NCBI RefSeq assembly: GCF_030064165.1
Contig: NZ_CP125949.1
Location: forward strand, 1 to 36,634
Direction: 5' to 3'
DNA from: Comamonas resistens
GTDB lineage: Bacteria; Pseudomonadota; Gammaproteobacteria; Burkholderiales; Burkholderiaceae_C
Length of the DNA: 36,634 nucleotides
Of this stretch, positions 15,680 to 23,182 are shown piece after piece (the first letter of the stretch is position 1; every line of letters begins with the position of its first letter). The translations under genes were made by a program, and so were the position numbers. The notes under the pieces were generated by a model. That model did no database searches, was not told the origin of the DNA, and saw nothing but the letters and a program-made list of their open reading frames with translations.

Positions 15680-16309
15680 TCAAGCCTTACGCAGTTGCTT
15701 ATCGACGTAGCTCCACAGCTCAGCCACTTCACCGGCTGACTTGGACGCAGGATCGAGTTCCTGGACGGTGCGGCCGTCGATCATCGAGCTGGCAAAGTCG
15801 GTGCGCTGGTATAGCGTCACCGGGGCCACGGTGCCGTGCTGGGACAAGGCGATGGCCGCCTCGCCCGTGATACGGGCGCGCTGCGCTGCGCCGTTGACGA
15901 CGAAAACCATGCGCTTGCCCGCGCGCTCGGCAATCTCCACGGTCGAGCCCACGGCGCGCAGGTCATGCGGACTCGGGCGCGTTGGGATCAGGATCAGGTC
16001 GGCAACCGCCATCACCTGCTCGATCATGGATGTCACGGCAGGCGGCGTGTCGATGATGGCCAGCTTGATTCCAGCCTCGTCCAGCAGCCGCAGGTGTTCG
16101 GCCAGGTTGGCGATCTGCACCTGGGCAAAGACCGGCTCCGGTGCCTCGCGCTCGTTCCACCAGCTCGCGAGCGAGCCTTGAGGATCGGTGTCGATCAGTG
16201 CGACCGGGCCGTGGCCCTTGATCTCGGCTTCGACGCCCAAGTGACCGCAGAGAGTCGTTTTGCCCACGCCACCTTTTTGGGAGCACAGGGCGAGAACCTT
16301 CATCTTCAT
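15680..16309 (-). CDS. parA: ParA-family partition ATPase
   Basis: The gene encodes 209 residues, the size of small (type Ib) ParA proteins. It opens MKMKVLALCSQKGGVGKTTL: the deviant Walker A box KGGVGKTT is at residues 12-19 with the signature lysine. Walker A' is VALIDTDPQGSLASWW and Walker B is LAIIDTPPAV. These ATPases bind nucleoid DNA and move plasmid copies apart through the centromere-bound partner, here probably the RHH protein just downstream. There is no N-terminal helix-turn-helix, so operon repression would rest on the partner. The start is flanked by a TACGTA element at 16311. Confidence 0.92.
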   Translation of the reverse strand: MKMKVLALCSQKGGVGKTTLCGHLGVEAEIKGHGPVALIDTDPQGSLASWWNEREAPEPVFAQVQIANLAEHLRLLDEAGIKLAIIDTPPAVTSMIEQVMAVADLILIPTRPSPHDLRAVGSTVEIAERAGKRMVFVVNGAAQRARITGEAAIALSQHGTVAPVTLYQRTDFASSMIDGRTVQELDPASKSAGEVAELWSYVDKQLRKA

Positions 16310-16310
16310 G

Positions 16311-16360
16311 TACGTATCTCCTTATCGGTGGCGCTACGGCGTTACGTGAATACGTATTTA
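16311..16360. promoter_or_regulatory. TACGTA operator-like elements 6 and 7 (parA / divergent promoter region)
   Basis: TACGTA occurs at 16311-16316, touching the parA start codon, and at 16351-16356 in the context GTGAATACGTATTTAGCC, with TTACGTG just before it. The two lie 40 bp apart in the divergent gap between parA and the plus-strand gene at 16443. A TACAAT box at 16399-16404 may belong to the plus-strand promoter. Confidence 0.55.
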
Positions 16361-16442
16361 GCCAGTGACGCGAGTCTAGCACAGTTCGGCGGCTTTGCGT
16401 ACAATGACTTTTATCTGACGACAACAAAAGCACCGAGAGCGA

Positions 16443-17024
16443 ATGCAATACAAGCGGCCGATAAATGTGGCTAGAAGCCGAAAAACGGGCATCCCGACCT
16501 ACGTGAACAGCTTTCAGTTCTTGCGAGCAAACAAGCTCGTGCTCTCGGTGAAGCTGAGCGAGCTGGTAAACGGCTGGGAGATTCCGCCCGAGGTCATGGC
16601 GCGGTGCAAGGACGGCCCGCTGACGGCGCAAGAGCTGGCCGAGTGGAAAGCCTGGAAGGCCAAGCATGACAAGGAAGAGCGTCAGGACACCGACCTGGCC
16701 GTCTACCGCCTGGCCGGGGAGAGCCTGGCCGACACGCTGCGCAACGCCTGCCACGCACTGGACAAGGCCGTCGTCACCTACACCGAGTCGGACGGCGAAG
16801 AGCTGTGGGAGCTGCTGGACGCATTCGCCAAGCGGCTCAAGAAGGCGGGCATCGAGCGGCCGACGCGCCCGCGTGGCCGCCCGCGCGCCATCACGATCAT
16901 CGAGGTCGATGACGGCGGCCAGACGCGCTGGCTGCCGAACTTCCACCCGCCCGGCACGCCGGAACACGACCGCTATGACGAGGCCATGCGCCGCGCAGGC
17001 AAGAAACCAGGAGATCCACTATGA
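16443..17024 (+). CDS. Plasmid protein of unknown function
   Basis: The gene encodes 193 residues. It is charged and helical (LTAQELAEWKAWKAKHDKEE, ESLADTLRNACHALDKAVV, WELLDAFAKRLKKAG) with a basic PTRPRGRPRA stretch near residue 140 that could touch DNA. The extreme N-terminus is uncertain; the ATG at 16443 has only GAGAGCG upstream. It is divergent from parA and followed by a 4-bp overlapping gene. No family is recognised. Confidence 0.6.
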   Translation: MQYKRPINVARSRKTGIPTYVNSFQFLRANKLVLSVKLSELVNGWEIPPEVMARCKDGPLTAQELAEWKAWKAKHDKEERQDTDLAVYRLAGESLADTLRNACHALDKAVVTYTESDGEELWELLDAFAKRLKKAGIERPTRPRGRPRAITIIEVDDGGQTRWLPNFHPPGTPEHDRYDEAMRRAGKKPGDPL

Positions 17025-17221
17025 GAGTCTGGAGCTTCAACTCGAACACCTGCCGGTTCGACCGGGTAGGGCGTGCCGCCCTGGCTGAGGCCGACGTGGC
17101 TGTCATCAGCGACGACACCGATGTGCAGGTGGTGCGCGATCACGCGCCGCCTACGCGCTGGCCCAGCGGCGAGCCGCTGGTGGTGGCCGGGGTCGAGTTC
17201 GACCGGGAGCTGTTCGAGTAG
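17021..17221 (+). CDS. Small unknown protein
   Basis: The gene encodes 66 residues starting MRVWSFNSNTCRFDRVGRAA. It has CAGGAG before the ATG and overlaps the previous stop by 4 bp (ATGA). The composition is beta-like, with VAVISDDTDVQVV in the middle. The family is not recognised. Coupling to the preceding gene supports it being translated. Confidence 0.55.
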   Translation: MRVWSFNSNTCRFDRVGRAALAEADVAVISDDTDVQVVRDHAPPTRWPSGEPLVVAGVEFDRELFE

Positions 17222-17224
17222 CTA

Positions 17225-17264
17225 AATACGTATTAGCGTAGATATGGCAACACGTAACCACGTA
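17225..17264. promoter_or_regulatory. TACGTA operator-like element 8
   Basis: AAATACGTATTAGCGTAGAT sits in the 22-bp gap before the HAD gene at 17244. Two further ACGTAAC repeats (17252, 17260) lie within its first codons. This suggests that the downstream operon has its own regulated promoter although the gap is short. Confidence 0.5.
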
Positions 17265-18215
17265 ACTAAGGCGCTCGTACTGGATGCCTTCGGCACGGCG
17301 ATCCAGTACGGCCAGCGCCTGGCTCCCTACAGCCGACTCCTGACCGGCCGAGGGGAGGGCGCGGCACGCCTGCCATTCCTCACCCGCGACGTGCCGGTGG
17401 CCACCTTCGCGGCCGAGCTGGGTCTGGAGCATCTGCTGCCCGACATCGAGGCCGACCTGGCCGAAGAGTTGGCGGGCTTGCGGCTCTTCGCCGAAGTGCC
17501 GCAGGTGTTGGAGCAGTCCCGCGCAGCGGGTCTGCGCCTGGCTGTGTGCAGCAACCTGGCGGCCGAGTACGGCCCCGCCGTTCTCGGCCTGCTGCCCGGT
17601 CTGGACGCCTACGTATTCAGCTACGAGGTCGGCCTGGCCAAGCCCGAACCGGCCATCTTCCAGCGCGTGTGCGACGCGCTGGGCTGCGCGCCTGGTGAGG
17701 TGGTTTTCGTGGGGGACTCCAAGCGCTGCGATGTGGACGGCCCGCGTGCCTTCGGCATGCAGGCCCGGCACCTGGACAGGAGGGGAGGGCAGTCGCTGCT
17801 CGACGTGCTCGCTGATGTCCTGCTGACCAGCGATCAGCTTGCATCCATCGGCAGCGCCTACGACGCACTGCGGGCGAATCCAGACCGAGGGGTGTCAGCG
17901 GCGAGCGTTCGCGCCCGCCTGGCGGCGGCAGGAGGGCAAGAGCCAGGCATGGCCAGCATCCCTCGGGCAGCTCATCCGATGACGGTCGGTGATCTGATCG
18001 CCGCACTGCAAGGGCTCCCGACGACGCTGCCGGTGATGATCCCGGCCGAAGGCGGTATCGACCACGCAGGCGCAGTCCGTGTGACCGATGCGGCAAGGCA
18101 TCAGCGCAACTGGGCCGGTACGCCTGTTGGCCAATACCGCGAGCTGCCCGACGACGAGACGACGGATGAGCCGTTCCGCGCTGTCGTCATCGACTTGGAC
18201 GGGGCCTCACGATGA
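17244..18215 (+). CDS. HAD-superfamily hydrolase with C-terminal extension
   Basis: The gene encodes 323 residues. Residues 10-190 form a complete HAD hydrolase of the haloacid-dehalogenase/phosphoglycolate-phosphatase type. Motif I is LVLDAFGT (nucleophile D14), motif II is AVCSNLA, motif III is GLAKPEPAIF, and motif IV is VFVGDSKRCDVDG. These enzymes remove phosphate from small molecules; the substrate is unknown. Residues 190-323 are an extension with MTVGDLIAALQGLPTTLPVM, a short segment also seen as a stand-alone plasmid or phage protein, so this looks like a fusion. No good ribosome site is visible. It heads a six-gene chain with 4-bp overlaps. Confidence 0.8.
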   Translation: MATRNHVTKALVLDAFGTAIQYGQRLAPYSRLLTGRGEGAARLPFLTRDVPVATFAAELGLEHLLPDIEADLAEELAGLRLFAEVPQVLEQSRAAGLRLAVCSNLAAEYGPAVLGLLPGLDAYVFSYEVGLAKPEPAIFQRVCDALGCAPGEVVFVGDSKRCDVDGPRAFGMQARHLDRRGGQSLLDVLADVLLTSDQLASIGSAYDALRANPDRGVSAASVRARLAAAGGQEPGMASIPRAAHPMTVGDLIAALQGLPTTLPVMIPAEGGIDHAGAVRVTDAARHQRNWAGTPVGQYRELPDDETTDEPFRAVVIDLDGASR

Positions 18216-18448
18216 CACGCGACGAGCTGCTTGCTGCGGTTCCGGTGCATGAGTACGAGGGCCGACCGTTTTACGTCAACCTCGCAGAGATTCCGCAGCC
18301 GTGGCGCGATCAGTTTTGGGCGGCACTCTACGGCTCCCAATGCCCAAAGATTGACGGCATCGAGCGTGCGGCCTACGCATGGGACTGGGAATGCTGGGCC
18401 AATAGCTGTTGGTACGGCAGACAAGGGCCAGAAGGGTTGCAGCCATGA
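18212..18448 (+). CDS. Small unknown protein
   Basis: The gene encodes 78 residues starting MTRDELLAAVPVHEYEGRPF and rich in Trp and Tyr (YAWDWECWANSCWYG). It overlaps both neighbours by 4 bp (ATGA at each end), so it is translationally coupled. The family is not recognised. Confidence 0.6.
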   Translation: MTRDELLAAVPVHEYEGRPFYVNLAEIPQPWRDQFWAALYGSQCPKIDGIERAAYAWDWECWANSCWYGRQGPEGLQP

Positions 18449-18840
18449 CTGACACAGCCGTCATGCACGCCCTCTACCCGCTGGCAGAGTTTCCGGTTCT
18501 CGCTGCGCTGGCCAGCCCACACACGACCGCTACGAAGTTGGACGGCCGCGCCTGCCTGCACCTGTACGTGCGTGCGCTGGGTGACATTGACTGGCTCGCG
18601 CTAACCAGCAGGGAACGTGAGTTCATGCGCACGCTGGGTCTTTTCACCATCTGTCCTTGCTGCGGCGCATCTGCCCTGGTGAGAGACACCCGCGACCATG
18701 TACTCAGCCGCAGCGATGGCACGCCTGTGACCTTGACAGCTCTGACGGGTGACTACTGCAACGCCTGCGGCGAGGTAATCCTGGACGGCGCGGAAGGCCA
18801 GCGAGTCATGGATGCAGCCGGGGAACTCCATCGACGATGA
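18445..18840 (+). CDS. YgiT/MqsA-type zinc-finger protein
   Basis: The gene encodes 131 residues. The C-terminal 70 hold two Cys pairs, CPCCG and CNACGE, separated by about 40 residues, with the typical VTLTALTGDYC between them as in YgiT/MqsA zinc-finger domains. MqsA antitoxins follow this with a helix-turn-helix, which is absent here. The N-terminal 60 residues are unlike MqsA. No MqsR-type toxin is adjacent. It may bind zinc and regulate or act as an adaptor. It is coupled by 4-bp overlaps to both neighbours. Confidence 0.7.
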   Translation: MTDTAVMHALYPLAEFPVLAALASPHTTATKLDGRACLHLYVRALGDIDWLALTSREREFMRTLGLFTICPCCGASALVRDTRDHVLSRSDGTPVTLTALTGDYCNACGEVILDGAEGQRVMDAAGELHRR

Positions 18841-19577
18841 TCCTCTTCCTGGATTTCGACGGCGTTTTGCATCCTGACGCGGTGTACCTGGAGCGCGGGC
18901 GGCCAGTGCTGCGCGCCGATGGCAAGCTGTTCATGTGGTCGAGCCACCTGGTGGACGAGCTGGCCAGCGCGCCGCATGTCCGCATCGTGCTGAGTACGAG
19001 CTGGGCGCGCGAGCTGCGTTTCAGCCGCGCACGCGACTACCTCCCGGCCGAGCTGCGGCCAAGGGTCATTGGCTCCACCTGGCACTCCGGCATGGCGTGC
19101 GACGACGAGCACCGCCCACTCGGACGAGGCACCTGGTGGGACACGTCCACCCGATACCAACAAATCCGCCGCTACGTGGATCGAGCTGGCCTCACCGACT
19201 GGATCGCCGTCGATGACCACCCGGAAGGGTGGGCCGATGCTGACCGTGACAAGCTGGTGGCCACCGACAGCAGCCGGGGCCTGTCCGCGCCTTCGGCGCG
19301 CGTCCGCATTGCTGCGGCCCTCGGCAACACAGCGCACGCCTGGGCAGTAGCCGACACGATGGCCGACGTGCTCACCCTGCCAAGGGTTGGGCGCAGCGAG
19401 ACATTCGCTGACCTGGTGCGATGGGTGGAATGGTGGGAGTGCTCGTACCTGACCGCCGTCACGCTGGAGCCCGCCGAGGTCGCCCGGCTGAAAGCTGGCC
19501 GCTGGTGGCCTCCAGTCGTCTCTACCAAGCAAATCAGCGACATGCCACCCGCTATCGCTCGGAGGCACGTCCCATGA
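18837..19577 (+). CDS. HAD-domain protein with C-terminal WWPP module
   Basis: The gene encodes 246 residues. Residues 1-150 resemble the HAD domain of Swiss-army-knife RNA-repair proteins: MILFLDFDGVLH (DxD intact), VRIVLSTSWARE, and WIAVDDHPEGW near the end. Residues 185-246 are a separate module, FADLVRWVEWWECSYLTAV then ARLKAGRWWPP and ISDMPPAIARRHVP. It is clearly related to the stand-alone gene at 24467-24739. The genes at 9150 and 10269 are degenerate relatives of the HAD part. A phosphatase acting on a nucleotide or nucleic-acid end would fit the family, but nothing here fixes the substrate. Confidence 0.75.
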   Translation: MILFLDFDGVLHPDAVYLERGRPVLRADGKLFMWSSHLVDELASAPHVRIVLSTSWARELRFSRARDYLPAELRPRVIGSTWHSGMACDDEHRPLGRGTWWDTSTRYQQIRRYVDRAGLTDWIAVDDHPEGWADADRDKLVATDSSRGLSAPSARVRIAAALGNTAHAWAVADTMADVLTLPRVGRSETFADLVRWVEWWECSYLTAVTLEPAEVARLKAGRWWPPVVSTKQISDMPPAIARRHVP

Positions 19578-19888
19578 ACGACAACGCCCGAGACAAGGAG
19601 GCTGCGATGCTCGAATGCTGCGTGGAGATCGCGACGGCCACGCTGGACGCTCCACGCACACCGGCCGAAGCGAACGTCTGTCGCGTCGCCGGAATGATCC
19701 TGAGCCACAACCTGCACGATGCCAGGCGTCGCCTGGCTCAAGCCGCAACCGCGTACTTTGCCGCGCATCCTTCAGAGCTGCTTGAGTCAGCCGTGACAGT
19801 TCGGCGTGGCTGGATCGTTAACCTGCCTCGGCTCCGTGATCGCCTGGAGCGACGGCTGCGCGAAGCAGGGCAGGGGGCATCGTCATGA
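19574..19888 (+). CDS. Unknown protein, paralogous to 23884-24186
   Basis: The gene encodes 104 residues starting MNDNARDKEAAMLECCVEIA. It aligns along its whole length with the minus-strand gene at 23884: EANVCRVAGMI with EANVCRLAGMI, VRRGWIVNLPRLRDRLER with VRRGWIINAPRLRDRLER. It is all-helical with no recognised domain. In both places it follows a WWPP-module gene, so the two genes form a conserved pair. It has 4-bp overlaps with both neighbours. Confidence 0.7.
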   Translation: MNDNARDKEAAMLECCVEIATATLDAPRTPAEANVCRVAGMILSHNLHDARRRLAQAATAYFAAHPSELLESAVTVRRGWIVNLPRLRDRLERRLREAGQGASS

Positions 19889-20595
19889 TCTACTTCTTCG
19901 GCGACACGCACGGCTGCTTCGATCACGTCCTCGACGTGGTTAGGCAGGATCGTCCGGCCGCCGTCATTTTCCTGGGCGACTTGCAGGCGCAGCGCCCCTT
20001 GGAGATCGAGCTGGCCACGATCCTCGACAAGACAGAGGTGTGGTTCATTCACGGTAACCACGACACGGACTCCGAGGCCGACTACGACAACCTGTTTGGC
20101 TCTGCCCTTGCCGACCGTAACCTGCACGGCCGCGTGGTCGAGATCGACGGGCTGCGAATCGCGGGCCTGGGCGGCATCTTCCGGGGCCAGGTGTGGGCAC
20201 CGCCTGGTGAGTGGCTGCATGAGCGGCCCGAGGACTTCGCCGCTCGGTGCGGCAAGGGCAACCTCTGGCGCGGCGGCCTGCCGCGCAAGCATCGCAGCTC
20301 GGTCTTCCCTGCGGACTACTTCGGCCTGGTCGGTCAGCGCGCCGACATCCTGGTCACGCATGAGGCTCCCAGCTCGCACCCGCACGGCTTCGACGCTATC
20401 GACGAGCTGGGCCGCAGCCTCGGCGTCACCAAAGCGTTCCACGGCCATCATCATGATCGGCTGGACTACAGCGGCCACCGCGAGCGGCTTGGGTTCGATG
20501 CCTTCGGGGTCGGCTTCTGCGGCGTCAGCGACGCCAACGGCCGCACGGTGCGGCCTGGCGACTTTGACGAGGCGAGGGCGCATCGTCAGACCTGA
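19885..20595 (+). CDS. Calcineurin-like metallophosphoesterase
   Basis: The gene encodes 236 residues with all family motifs: GDTHG (6-10), LGD (30-32), GNHD (57-60), LVTHEAP and the final FHGHHHDRLDY. These coordinate two metal ions and hydrolyse phosphomono- or diesters; the single-domain size suits small-molecule or nucleotide substrates. It is the last gene of the overlapping chain beginning at 17244, which also holds two HAD proteins, so the operon carries three potential phosphate-removing enzymes. A hairpin follows at 20608. Confidence 0.85.
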   Translation: MIYFFGDTHGCFDHVLDVVRQDRPAAVIFLGDLQAQRPLEIELATILDKTEVWFIHGNHDTDSEADYDNLFGSALADRNLHGRVVEIDGLRIAGLGGIFRGQVWAPPGEWLHERPEDFAARCGKGNLWRGGLPRKHRSSVFPADYFGLVGQRADILVTHEAPSSHPHGFDAIDELGRSLGVTKAFHGHHHDRLDYSGHRERLGFDAFGVGFCGVSDANGRTVRPGDFDEARAHRQT

Positions 20596-20607
20596 CGCCG
20601 GAAAAAG

Positions 20608-20631
20608 AGCGGCCCCACACAGGGGGCCGCT
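20608..20631. terminator. Hairpin between convergent operons
   Basis: The stem AGCGGCCC / GGGCCGCT encloses a short loop, 12 bp after the phosphoesterase stop and about 80 bp from the Abi-C stop on the other strand. There is no T-tract on the plus strand but TTTTTCC on the minus strand. It probably separates the two convergent operons. Confidence 0.55.
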
Positions 20632-20712
20632 GGAACTGCGCTGTCGCACAGCCCGCTCAGGGAGGAAAAGCGGGGGCCGAGGTAGGTACGGCCATGCGTG
20701 ATTATCGACGCG

Positions 20713-21528
20713 CTAGAACGGCACATCGTCATCCCACGCACTTGCGGCCTTTGTTGTCGCCGCCTTGGCCTTGATCTTGGCTTCAAGCGACTTGATGAAG
20801 CGGATCGACGCGGCGACGTGGTTGAAGATCAGCAGGCTTTCCTCGTAGTTGAGGATGGGGTTGTCGTGCGCCAGGCTCTTGTGATTTCGCACGTCGTTGA
20901 ACGCCTCCAGCACTGAGATCGAGGACTTCAAGATGCGCTCGGTCATGGCCGATTCGAGATGGCCACCGTCGCGCAGGGCGCGGACGTACTCACCGAACAC
21001 GCTGTGCAGCGGCTTGTCGCGGTTGATGTCGATGCCGTGAGGCTCGCAGGCGACTCGCACGAACTTGATGACAAAGGTGTGCAGCCGATCCAGTGCGCCC
21101 TCCGGCTGGTTCTTCTCGATGGCCTCGCGGACGTGCTCCGCAACCACCTCGAAGTCGCGTTCGTCAGCGGTCGCGGCAAGCGCGTCCAGCTCGGCTACCG
21201 GCTGGTCGCTCAGCAGGCGCTGGGCGATCTTGCGGCAGTCCTCGATCAGCACCGGGTTGCTATCGCCAAAGCAGCTCTCGTCAGTGGCGTGGTCGATCAA
21301 GCCACCGATGACGCGGCCGACCACATGGTTCGCGTCAAGCGCCAAGTGGGTGCGCATGCGGTTGGCCTTGGACGTGCCTCGTGCGCGGTAGCGCTCGGCG
21401 TCGATCTCGACGCGGTACTCGTCGAAGAAGTCGCCGAACGTGCGATCAGAGAAGTTGAGCACGTAGCCACCGCCCATGCCCAACATCTTTTCCAGCTTGC
21501 GGCGGTCGCTCCCGGTGAGGTCTGCCAT
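20713..21528 (-). CDS. Abi-C domain (abortive infection) protein
   Basis: The gene encodes 271 residues. The C-terminal 90 (MTERILKSSISVLEAFNDVR then NHKSLAHDNPILNYEESLLI and FNHVAASIRFIKSLE) match the abortive-infection C-terminal (Abi-C) family, with the RNxxxxAHD-type signature resembling HEPN-like RNases. The N-terminal 170 residues are helical and unassigned. It lies 15 bp downstream of the methyltransferase in the same direction, so it is expressed with the restriction-modification pair. An antiphage role is an inference from family and context. Confidence 0.78.
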   Translation of the reverse strand: MADLTGSDRRKLEKMLGMGGGYVLNFSDRTFGDFFDEYRVEIDAERYRARGTSKANRMRTHLALDANHVVGRVIGGLIDHATDESCFGDSNPVLIEDCRKIAQRLLSDQPVAELDALAATADERDFEVVAEHVREAIEKNQPEGALDRLHTFVIKFVRVACEPHGIDINRDKPLHSVFGEYVRALRDGGHLESAMTERILKSSISVLEAFNDVRNHKSLAHDNPILNYEESLLIFNHVAASIRFIKSLEAKIKAKAATTKAASAWDDDVPF

Positions 21529-21543
21529 CGACGAACAGCCGCC

Positions 21544-22239
21544 TTACTTTGCAGGGACAGCAACCAAGTCCGACATGGCGCGGCCGTTGATCCGCTCGGC
21601 CTGGGAGTGGTTGGAGTAGGTAGGCCAGTCGGGGAAATATTCCTCGGTGGCTTGGTTGCCCCACACGTCCCAGCCCGGCCGCGCGCCACGCGCGAACATT
21701 TCAAGGAACGGCCCAGGGCTGCACGACTCGACGATTTCATAGAACTCGTCGGGCTTGCGGGAGTGCTCTCGCTTCTGCGTGGCCAGGAAATTGACCTGGC
21801 TGCGGCCGGGGGCGAGGGTGCGTGCGTTCTTGCCACGCACGCCGAACAACACCAGCTCGGTCACGTTGCGGAAGTAGAAGCCGACGCCGCGACCATCCGG
21901 CCCGCCATCCTTGCGGATCTTGTGCCAGACGATGTTGCTCTTGTACTGGAAGCCCCAAGCGGCCATCACTTGCAGGCCCTCGGGCAGCAAGGCATTGGGC
22001 ACCCACAGGTAGAGGTGCGCGGTGTCCTCGGCGATCTGCGCGACGGGCAGCGACATGATGTCCTCAAGCTCCATCGTGCCGTAACGCGACAGTCGCTTGT
22101 GCTCTGGCGCAACCTTGCCGGTTCGGTTCTGGAACTGCCAAGGTGGATCGGCCAGGATCGTTGAGAAGCGGCGGCCACCGTGCTGGGTCAGCAGCTCCAG
22201 TGCTGCATTGGGTGCAGCATCCGGCTTTTTCTTGGTCAT
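21544..22239 (-). CDS. MT-A70-family DNA adenine methyltransferase
   Basis: The gene encodes 231 residues from ATG at 22239, which overlaps the stop of the restriction gene by 4 bp. The catalytic motif DPPW is at residues 31-34 (FSTILADPPWQF). The AdoMet-binding region comes late (GPFLEMFARGARPGWDVWGN), the order seen in MT-A70 enzymes. HLYLWVPNALLPEGLQVMAAW is also typical. It should methylate N6 of adenine within the recognition site of the partner endonuclease. In BglII/BstYI-type systems the site is of the RGATCY/AGATCT kind, but the site cannot be read from sequence alone. Confidence 0.85.
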   Translation of the reverse strand: MTKKKPDAAPNAALELLTQHGGRRFSTILADPPWQFQNRTGKVAPEHKRLSRYGTMELEDIMSLPVAQIAEDTAHLYLWVPNALLPEGLQVMAAWGFQYKSNIVWHKIRKDGGPDGRGVGFYFRNVTELVLFGVRGKNARTLAPGRSQVNFLATQKREHSRKPDEFYEIVESCSPGPFLEMFARGARPGWDVWGNQATEEYFPDWPTYSNHSQAERINGRAMSDLVAVPAK

Positions 22240-23087
22240 GGTTGTGGGTTCCAGTCTGAAATCAATTTGGGCGTGATCCCGAACACCAGGACAGGACAAC
22301 CGCCATGCCGACCCGCGTTGAGTCGGTAAAGCAGCTTGCCCATCCAGGTCGTGCTCGCGCCGTACTTCTGTCGCACGTTCTTGGGCTGGCCAGCCTTCGA
22401 TCCTGTCTTGTGCAGCTCGGGCTCACCGGACTTGGTGAGCTGCGGCACAACCTCGAACACAGGGTTCAGGCTGGCACTGCGCGTCACCATCACTCCGGCG
22501 CTGATGAGGCCGCACTCGTGGAATGCCCGCAGGGCATACAGGTCGCGGTCGAACGTTTGATCCTTGGAGTTCCACTCCAAGTCAAACGCGACCCGACCCT
22601 TCACGTAGTCGATCTTGTGGCCGTCGATGAAGTTCTCGATCATGCGCGGCGTGCTTTCTGAGCGCTTGACCTTGCGGGCCTTGCCATCGGCAGCAAACAG
22701 CTCGTCGTACTCCTGCATGCGCACCAGCAAGTCACCCTGAATGCGCGTCTCCACCCAGCCTGCGGGGCGAAGGGTGCGAGAGAACTTCTTGGGCATGTCC
22801 GACTCGTTCCCGCCAGGGGTGCCGATGTCTTTGACCGTGATGCGGAAGTCCAGCAAGGCGCGCTCGATCTGCTGCAACTCCTCGGGGAAGGAGTTGGCCA
22901 GGATCGCTGCGGCATGCCGGTAGCTGTACACGTCGTAGAGCGCGCGGACTTCGGCGCTGATGTACCGCTCAACGTCAGCAGCCGCGTCGGCGTTCGGGCC
23001 TGGGCGCAGCGCAACGTCATCGAGCGATTCCGCGTCCTGCTCTTTGCTCTCGCTCCCTGCGAGATCTGGATCTTCTTGTTGTGCCAT
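22236..23087 (-). CDS. BglII/BstYI-type type II restriction endonuclease
   Basis: The gene encodes 283 residues. The segment ALYDVYSYRHAAAILANSFP at 50-69, followed by LQQIERALLDFRIT, is characteristic of the BglII/BstYI family. The probable active site is in KIDYVKGRVAFDLEWNSKDQ, with D160, E171 and N173; BglII uses Asp, Glu and Gln in a comparable strand. A C-terminal WMGKLLYRLNAGRHGGCPVL is also family-like. It leads the operon restriction enzyme - methyltransferase - Abi-C, with the enzyme upstream of its methylase and a 4-bp overlap. Such order usually needs control of timing, yet no C protein is seen. Confidence 0.82.
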   Translation of the reverse strand: MAQQEDPDLAGSESKEQDAESLDDVALRPGPNADAAADVERYISAEVRALYDVYSYRHAAAILANSFPEELQQIERALLDFRITVKDIGTPGGNESDMPKKFSRTLRPAGWVETRIQGDLLVRMQEYDELFAADGKARKVKRSESTPRMIENFIDGHKIDYVKGRVAFDLEWNSKDQTFDRDLYALRAFHECGLISAGVMVTRSASLNPVFEVVPQLTKSGEPELHKTGSKAGQPKNVRQKYGASTTWMGKLLYRLNAGRHGGCPVLVFGITPKLISDWNPQP

Positions 23088-23182
23088 GTAAAGTGTTCGT
23101 AGCCATCTCTTGCCTCCTATAAAGGCTGGTTGTGGTTAGGCAGGTGCATCGGTTGCCGCCTTTGCTCCTGCCGCCTGTTTTC
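23088..23182. other. Short spacer upstream of the restriction operon
   Basis: This 95-bp gap between the resolvase stop and the restriction gene start is Cys/Pro-coding only by chance and holds no gene. It must contain the ribosome site (AGGAGGCAAGAG on the minus strand near 23105-23118) and possibly a promoter. Confidence 0.4.

Noticed and set aside
17610..17615. TACGTA inside the HAD gene as a further operator
   Set aside because: It is part of the codons for Ala-Tyr-Val-Phe and lacks the AT-rich context of the intergenic elements.
18445..18840. A MqsRA-type toxin-antitoxin pair
   Set aside because: Only the YgiT-type zinc finger is present. There is no MqsR-like toxin next to it and no helix-turn-helix at its C-terminus.
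20959..22164. A 401-codon plus-strand frame across the Abi-C and methyltransferase genes
   Set aside because: It spans two genes with strong family motifs on the other strand, and its own composition is shadow-like.
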